A stretch of 64,000 nt of DNA from Clostridiales bacterium CHKCI006 (lineage in GTDB: Bacteria; Bacillota_I; Bacilli_A; Erysipelotrichales; Coprobacillaceae), in NCBI GenBank assembly GCA_900018345.1, contig FCNA01000087.1:1-64000 (forward strand). Reading direction: 5' to 3'. Position numbers and translations under genes: made by a program. Positions within the stretch are counted from its first letter, which is position 1. The number at the start of each line of letters is the position of its first letter. Shown here one piece after another: positions 59,198 through 64,000 of the stretch. The notes under the pieces are model-generated. The model saw only the letters and a program-made list of their open reading frames with translations. It had not been told where the DNA came from and made no database searches.

Positions 59198-60136
59198 TCA
59201 ATCAAAATTCCAAAGCAGTCGAGGATTAAAGAAAATACTATCCTTATAGCTGTAGCCTTCTCTTACATCTGCAACATCAGATGACCAAGTTTCAAAATGA
59301 AGATGAGGTCCTGTTACACGTCCAGTAGCTCCGCTATATCCTACAAGATCTCCAGCTTTTACTGTATCACCGGTTTTTAAGAATGACAGTTCTCTCATAT
59401 GACAATAAATAATAATGAGCGTTCCATTACGCATCATGATTGTATTTCCACCTGTTTCCGAATGATAAACCACTTCAACAGTCGCATCAGCAGCAGCATA
59501 GAGAGGAGTGCCGGTCGGCACAGCAATATCCATTCCATAATGCATTCTCCATTCTCCAAATGGATTATACATTCCAACATCCCCTATGCCTGACCAGCTC
59601 CCTTTTTTCACCGGCAAAGAAAGATTCAGTTTCATATATTCTCCCAGCTCTTCTGGAATGTTTCCTATTGTCGTAATATCAGCACTTTCCTCATTTGCTT
59701 CTATGATTTCAATAATCTTTTCCTTATCCAGTTCGCTAAATTCTGGCTGGCTTATGAGTCTTTCAACAAAGCTCACTAGAGATGTTTCTACATACTCTTC
59801 ACCTTCGCTGTCCATTGCCAGCATAACGATTTCTTTCGCTCTGTCATGACTGATCATGAAAGGATCGTCAATCATACAGGAAGGCACGATAACCCATGCG
59901 ATATGAACACTGATATGGGTTTCTTCGTAGACCTCCTGTATCGGTTTTTTCCACACTTCTTCATAAAGTCTTTGTCCTTCCTCAGTCGTTAAAAGCCCCT
60001 TTACTGATGTAAGCTCTTCTGAGGATGACGCTCCAAAGGAACTCATTGCCAGAATGAAAATAAAGACTGTAAAAACAAAGACAATCAAAGGCAGCAGCAT
60101 GACTTTTTTGAGTTCGTTTATGCCAAGTTCCTGCAT
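59198..60136 (-). CDS. M23-family cell-wall endopeptidase of the conjugation machine
   Basis: The protein has 312 residues. An N-terminal membrane anchor ('VMLLPLIVFVFTVFIFILAM') precedes a linker domain and an M23/LytM domain: 'GMYNPFGEWRMHYGMDIAVP' (HxxxD zinc ligands), 'LIIIYCHMREL' and 'GPHLHFETW' (HxH). M23 enzymes cut peptide cross-bridges, opening the wall for the transfer channel. Conjugative elements of Bacillota usually encode one such hydrolase (often paired with a lysozyme-like domain, not seen here). It is directly downstream of VirB4. Confidence 0.88.
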   Translation of the reverse strand: MQELGINELKKVMLLPLIVFVFTVFIFILAMSSFGASSSEELTSVKGLLTTEEGQRLYEEVWKKPIQEVYEETHISVHIAWVIVPSCMIDDPFMISHDRAKEIVMLAMDSEGEEYVETSLVSFVERLISQPEFSELDKEKIIEIIEANEESADITTIGNIPEELGEYMKLNLSLPVKKGSWSGIGDVGMYNPFGEWRMHYGMDIAVPTGTPLYAAADATVEVVYHSETGGNTIMMRNGTLIIIYCHMRELSFLKTGDTVKAGDLVGYSGATGRVTGPHLHFETWSSDVADVREGYSYKDSIFFNPRLLWNFD

Positions 60137-60139
60137 AGA

Positions 60140-62590
60140 TTATGACCTCTGCTCATTCAGAATAAAGCTGTCAAAAAGTTCCTTGCATTTATCCGGAAGG
60201 ACGACTTCAATCTGTAAAGCGTTGGCTCCCAGACTCATATGACACTGACCGATTTCTGCATACTGAAGATATTCAGCATCCTTATCTGAAATGATTTTAT
60301 TTGATTTCAGATACTGGATGCTTTCAGCTTCCTGCTTAAAGAAAAACTTATAATTGCTGTTTCCAATCAGTGCAGTTCCAAATTCCTTCACGGACTCATT
60401 CAGCATATCAGAAATTTCCTGTGTAGATGTTGTCAAACCTCCGTTGTATTTTCGAATCACCTTGATCAGAAGCTTCTGGAACTGCATGACTTCAGGCATA
60501 TTCTTGTTCATCAGAACATGACATTCATCCTCATAGATTTGTATCCATTTTGAAAATCTCCCTGAGATGACTTCCGTAAGAACATAGCTCAAAATATTGT
60601 AATACTGCGTACGAAGCACTGTCGTATCCTTGTTCTGAAGTCCAGCCAGATTAAAGCAGATCGTATCGTTATCAAGAGAGATATTCGTATGACCATTGAA
60701 CATTGGACTGTCAGCACCTACAGCCATTCTTTTAATGAAATTCTTTGCAATTTCCATGCGATTTTTCTTGTCCAGATTATTCCTGTCTGCCTTCTCAAAA
60801 CGTTCTTCCATGATGTCATAAAGATCCTTCATAATAGGAAAGTCTTCAGGTTTCTTTTTGACAATTTCTTCTGCTGTTGTTTCAAATGAATAGCCCCATT
60901 TTTTATAAAGTTCTTCCATAGCATCCTCAACCTCAGATAGAAGAACACGATCCAGACCTGTAAAATACATGCCAAAGAATGTTCTCAAAAACTGAATATG
61001 AGAAGCAAGCGGAAAGATACGATGCAGTGGAATCTTATCTCCTGAGTCATCATCGTCTATCGTGATTCTGATCTGAAGTGGATTGATGATGCCAAGCACC
61101 CCATTAGAACAGTTGATGACTTCACCATTCAGATGTTTTGTCAGCTTGTTCATCTGCTTTCCTTCGACATCGACTATGATTTGCTTCATTCCTCTCGAAT
61201 ATCTATGAAGTATCAGATACATGAGAAAATATGTCTTTCCTGATCCGGTACATCCAAAGACAACCTCATTGGAATTGGTTCTTGATTTGGACTTGACAAG
61301 ATGATTATAGAAGATTGCTCCACCCATGCTTCTTGAACGTCCAATCAGGATTGGAAGATTATCATCGCTCAGTGATTCATATACAAATGGAAAACCCCAG
61401 CTGATGACATTGCATACGACATCTTTGGTATATTCCTTGATTCTGTTACAGCATAATGGTGCAGATGAATAGAAAAGCTCCCTCTGATCAAAAAATCCCT
61501 GTCTGATCAACATGTCTAGATTGCTTGTTTCCTGCACTAAAAGATTCTCTAATTCAACTAATTCTTCAAGAGAACTTGCCTCTAAGCGAAGCGTTACGAC
61601 AAAGCTCACTGCCTTCTTTGTTCCTCTTGAAAGGCTTTCAATCATCAGTTCTACTGATTCCATATCGTTTTTTAGCTTTTCCTGTTCTGAACGCTTAGTT
61701 GCCTTGTCATAATTCTTGCACAGATTATTGTACTGCTTGTCATAGGTCTTCATCAGTCTGGCAGAATCGCAGTCTTCAACATGCAGAGAAAAATCTACAC
61801 CCTTAAATCCTGTCAGATAGGAAAGCCATGCAAAGAAGGGAAAATCCGGATATGAATAAACATGAAAAGTTTTACAGTAGACACCATCAATATATATATA
61901 CTGTGAGAGCTTATCCTTATCTGCCTTGATGCCAATTGGACTGATATAATCGCAGACTTCCAGATCCTTCAGATGACGGATATCCTTTCTTTCGTAAAGA
62001 CTGCGAAAGGGATTGAAATAGCGATAGATTGTCAGCAGATGCTCATAGAAATCCACATCTCTTGCAGAAAACATGGACTTGAACAGATACATGGCATCAT
62101 GTTTCAGACGTTCTAGCTCCTCCTTATCTTCATGACGGAAGATGATATAAAAATATTTGTCAACTAGATCGCGATTTCCTGTCTGCATCTGAATATATTT
62201 CTTTTCATCTTCTATCAGCTCAAAACGAAGGCGATCACTATCATTGCTTAATTCCATTTTCTTTTGCAAATCAGAAAGCTGATGGAGATAGGTATTGATA
62301 TCTGATCCAGTTTCTGAACTAAATATCTGATAGTTGGTAAACTTTCTGTTATTTACGAATGTTTCCAGAACATTGATATATTTTGTCTGTTCCTTTTCCC
62401 TGACTCCAAAGATGTTTAAGGGACTGACAGCTATAGCTCCTATATATTCCTTAGTATCGGCCAGCTGTATGGTCTCATTTTCTTCATCTATCAGCAGATT
62501 CATGAAATCCCTGCTGGTTTCATTTTGCTTTCTCCTCTTGGGTTTGATCTTAATATCAGGTATCTTCAATTTATTCTTCAATTTACACAT
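60140..62590 (-). CDS. virB4: VirB4/TraE-type conjugation ATPase
   Basis: The protein has 816 residues. Walker A is in 'EVVFGCTGSGKTYFLMYLIL'; 'QIIVDVEGKQMNKL' and 'KWIQIYEDECHVLMNK' give the Walker B-type region, and 'NGGLTTSTQEISDMLNESV' is the conserved VirB4 tail block. It powers assembly of the type IV secretion channel at the membrane. The start overlaps the upstream stop (GGATGTGTAA), so translation is coupled and no strong ribosome site is needed. Confidence 0.92.
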   Translation of the reverse strand: MCKLKNKLKIPDIKIKPKRRKQNETSRDFMNLLIDEENETIQLADTKEYIGAIAVSPLNIFGVREKEQTKYINVLETFVNNRKFTNYQIFSSETGSDINTYLHQLSDLQKKMELSNDSDRLRFELIEDEKKYIQMQTGNRDLVDKYFYIIFRHEDKEELERLKHDAMYLFKSMFSARDVDFYEHLLTIYRYFNPFRSLYERKDIRHLKDLEVCDYISPIGIKADKDKLSQYIYIDGVYCKTFHVYSYPDFPFFAWLSYLTGFKGVDFSLHVEDCDSARLMKTYDKQYNNLCKNYDKATKRSEQEKLKNDMESVELMIESLSRGTKKAVSFVVTLRLEASSLEELVELENLLVQETSNLDMLIRQGFFDQRELFYSSAPLCCNRIKEYTKDVVCNVISWGFPFVYESLSDDNLPILIGRSRSMGGAIFYNHLVKSKSRTNSNEVVFGCTGSGKTYFLMYLILHRYSRGMKQIIVDVEGKQMNKLTKHLNGEVINCSNGVLGIINPLQIRITIDDDDSGDKIPLHRIFPLASHIQFLRTFFGMYFTGLDRVLLSEVEDAMEELYKKWGYSFETTAEEIVKKKPEDFPIMKDLYDIMEERFEKADRNNLDKKNRMEIAKNFIKRMAVGADSPMFNGHTNISLDNDTICFNLAGLQNKDTTVLRTQYYNILSYVLTEVISGRFSKWIQIYEDECHVLMNKNMPEVMQFQKLLIKVIRKYNGGLTTSTQEISDMLNESVKEFGTALIGNSNYKFFFKQEAESIQYLKSNKIISDKDAEYLQYAEIGQCHMSLGANALQIEVVLPDKCKELFDSFILNEQRS

Positions 62591-62999
62591 CCAATCTCTG
62601 CTGTCTGCCGATGACTTTTTTCAGTTCAGGAATATTGTCATTATCAGCTTTTTTATGTTCCATGTCCTGATTGCTCTTCATCATATCCTTTAGCTTTCCA
62701 TCATATTGAAACAAATCAATAATAAACTGATTATTCTGCATGATTCTTCGCTGAAGCTCCTCGCATTCATCTGTATTTCCTGTTTCAGCAACAGCAATCA
62801 GTCTTCTCTTCATTGCCAGATTGCATGCCATAAGCTCCTGAATCAATGTTGGCGTGACATCTTCTTCAGCCAGCTCAACATCAACAATCAGAGGCGGTTC
62901 TCCATTCCTTCTTTTTTTCGGTTTTCTTTGCAGATACATGCAGACTATTACTGCTGTCATGACTGCAAGAGAGAGTATCTGTACAAGCATTTCCATCAT
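62583..62999 (-). CDS. Small membrane-anchored ICE protein
   Basis: The protein has 138 residues: one N-terminal membrane helix ('LVQILSLAVMTAVIVCMYLQ') and a cytoplasmic charged region predicted to be helical, with 'EDVTPTLIQELMACNLAMKR' and a Gln/Asn-rich middle. Small proteins of this type are encoded between the PrgI/TcpE-like subunit and VirB4 in many Bacillota ICEs, with unknown function. AAGGTGAAG precedes the ATG. Confidence 0.55.
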   Translation of the reverse strand: MMEMLVQILSLAVMTAVIVCMYLQRKPKKRRNGEPPLIVDVELAEEDVTPTLIQELMACNLAMKRRLIAVAETGNTDECEELQRRIMQNNQFIIDLFQYDGKLKDMMKSNQDMEHKKADNDNIPELKKVIGRQQRLDV

Positions 63000-63277
63000 T
63001 TCTTCACCTTCCCTTTTTCTTTATTTCTTGTATCCTGAAAATAAAGCTTCTGTACAAAAATATACCTTACTGCTTTGACCAGAATATCAAGAAATCTCTG
63101 CTGCGTTGTTGGCACTTCGAGAAGAAGTGCACCTATAAATATAATGGCTGAAACCGTCCATTGATAAGCAAGTCCTTTATCATAAAGCTGTATTGTATAA
63201 AAAAAGACTGCACCGACGACAGCCATGAATAATACTTCCTTTAATGAAAATCCAAGAAGAAAATTATCCTTGATCAT
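62996..63277 (-). CDS. PrgI/TcpE-like conjugation membrane subunit
   Basis: The protein has 93 residues: two membrane helices (about 12-30 and 38-55), then an amphipathic segment and a basic tail ('DTRNKEKGKVKK'). Size, topology and position directly before VirB4 are those of PrgI/TcpE-type (VirB3-like) subunits of Gram-positive transfer channels. The sequence itself is too short and variable for a firm family call. Confidence 0.6.
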   Translation of the reverse strand: MIKDNFLLGFSLKEVLFMAVVGAVFFYTIQLYDKGLAYQWTVSAIIFIGALLLEVPTTQQRFLDILVKAVRYIFVQKLYFQDTRNKEKGKVKK

Positions 63278-63312
63278 TTTCTTCTTAGGAATAAAATATA
63301 TTTCCTTTTCCT

Positions 63313-64000
63313 CTATTTGAACCTCCTTTCCTTGCTGTTTCTGCTTTTGTTCAGCCTTCCGGTTGTATTGATCTTTCCAAAACCATTTTCAGAGCTTCTG
63401 CTCTCTTTCCCATCTCTGGAGAATGAACCCGTCTGTCCAGTCATTCTTTCACTCATGCCTTCCTTAGATTCCGATGAATAATCGGTATCTTTCATTTTCT
63501 GTCCTGATGAATGTATCGTGCGTTCACGAGAAGAAACATCCTTTGAAGTTAACGGACTATCTTTAGAAAACGCTGCTTTCAGATCTGCTTCCTTCTTGCT
63601 TTGCCTAAACTGAGAACCCAATCCTCCAGTTCCTCTGGAAACCTTATCCTTTACAGCATGATAGGCATCACTGCCCAGAATAGTCGCTGCTCCGCCAATG
63701 CCTCCGCCATACTTCATAGCCTCTTTGACATGGGAAGCACTTCGGTTGATGGAATCTTTCATTCCACCTGCATGAGAAACAGCTGTTCCACTCATTCGAG
63801 CAATGTTATTCGGAGCATGAGTCAGCATGGAAACACCGCTTTTCGCCATGTTTCCAATAGCGCCTGCTCCTCCAGCTACTACTTTTGCTGTTGAGATTGC
63901 ACTGCTGGTCATGATCAAAGAGGACTGAAGACTTGACAGACCTTCCATGATACCAGCATTATATCCGCCTATCATTGCAGCGACCTTATTTGGGATAGCT
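63313..64000 (-). CDS. VirB6/TrbL-like conjugation membrane protein, C-terminal part (cut by window edge)
   Basis: The visible part has about 229 residues; the frame is open through the right edge ('AIPNKVAAMIGG' precedes the first Met at 63975), so the gene starts outside the window. The Gly/Ala/Ser-rich region 'SSAISTAKVVAGGAGAIGN' and the long Ser/Lys/Arg tail are typical of the cytoplasmic end of VirB6/TrbL-type channel proteins. The membrane helices would lie beyond the edge. It begins the transfer gene block that continues with the PrgI-like and VirB4 genes. Confidence 0.65.
   Translation of the reverse strand, partial: AIPNKVAAMIGGYNAGIMEGLSSLQSSLIMTSSAISTAKVVAGGAGAIGNMAKSGVSMLTHAPNNIARMSGTAVSHAGGMKDSINRSASHVKEAMKYGGGIGGAATILGSDAYHAVKDKVSRGTGGLGSQFRQSKKEADLKAAFSKDSPLTSKDVSSRERTIHSSGQKMKDTDYSSESKEGMSERMTGQTGSFSRDGKESRSSENGFGKINTTGRLNKSRNSKERRFK

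Noticed and set aside
1-64000. CRISPR arrays, tRNA and rRNA genes
   Set aside because: No regularly spaced short repeats and no cloverleaf or rRNA-like sequence were noticed; the repeats that are present are tandem genes, direct repeats or palindromes.

Overview
The window looks like a Bacillota chromosome, most plausibly an Erysipelotrichia-type gut bacterium. The evidence is strong AGGAGG-type ribosome sites, a SpoVG-family protein, the style of the integrative conjugative element (ICE), and many A/T-rich intrinsic terminators. The species cannot be fixed from the sequence. No rRNA, tRNA or CRISPR array was seen.

Region 1 (1-3.05 kb) holds an IS3-type element cut by the left edge and inserted in an IS1634-like transposase remnant, followed by three small host-type genes: SdpI-like, a membrane protein and a lectin-fold protein.

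Region 2 (3.1-29.96 kb) is the most remarkable part. About 20 minus-strand genes form four transcription units. Each unit is preceded by the same promoter architecture: AAACTTTT, three bases, TCGGAT, then a -10 hexamer at an identical distance (elements at 11170-11221, 15801-15852, 17881-17932 and 29906-29957). Unit D encodes a SpoVG-like protein and a 2830-residue protein with an OST-HTH-like N-terminus, a duplicated ~320-residue region, a P-loop NTPase and a HEPN-like C-terminus. A double-WYL regulator, broken by one frameshift, follows it. Unit C encodes a Cys/His-rich protein, a ClpP-like protease and a soluble VirD4/TraG-like ATPase. Unit B encodes a small basic protein, two nearly identical 112-residue proteins, an E2-like protein, a JAB-E1 (ThiF) fusion, a zinc-plus-degenerate-MPN protein, a zinc/membrane protein and a two-helix membrane peptide. 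Unit A encodes a penicillin-binding transpeptidase, a SEDS (FtsW/RodA) polymerase with an FHA-like insert, a TerY-like vWA protein, a kinase-like membrane protein, a PP2C phosphatase, a probable pseudokinase and a transglutaminase-like protein. I infer one co-regulated system joining ubiquitin-like conjugation, proteolysis, phospho-signalling, peptidoglycan synthesis and a giant NTPase/HEPN effector. I do not recognise it as a described system; its function (defence, stress or envelope remodelling) is open.

Region 3 (30-38.3 kb) is visibly more A/T-rich accessory DNA: a DUF3592 protein, a RelE/Phd toxin-antitoxin pair, a ~160-bp near-palindrome, a CPBP-protease cassette between direct repeats, an XRE-DUF3990 toxin pair with operator repeats, and a LexA-like repressor divergent from a Y-family polymerase and YolD.

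Region 4 (38.35-64 kb) is the left part of an ICE that runs off the right edge. It carries two tyrosine recombinases with an excisionase-like gene, two DNA methylases (one frameshifted), HU, a plasmid-type DnaN, a MobP-like relaxase, the VirD4 coupling ATPase, an M23 hydrolase, a VirB4 ATPase, small membrane subunits, a VirB6-like subunit cut by the edge, and one cargo AAA/PD-(D/E)XK protein.
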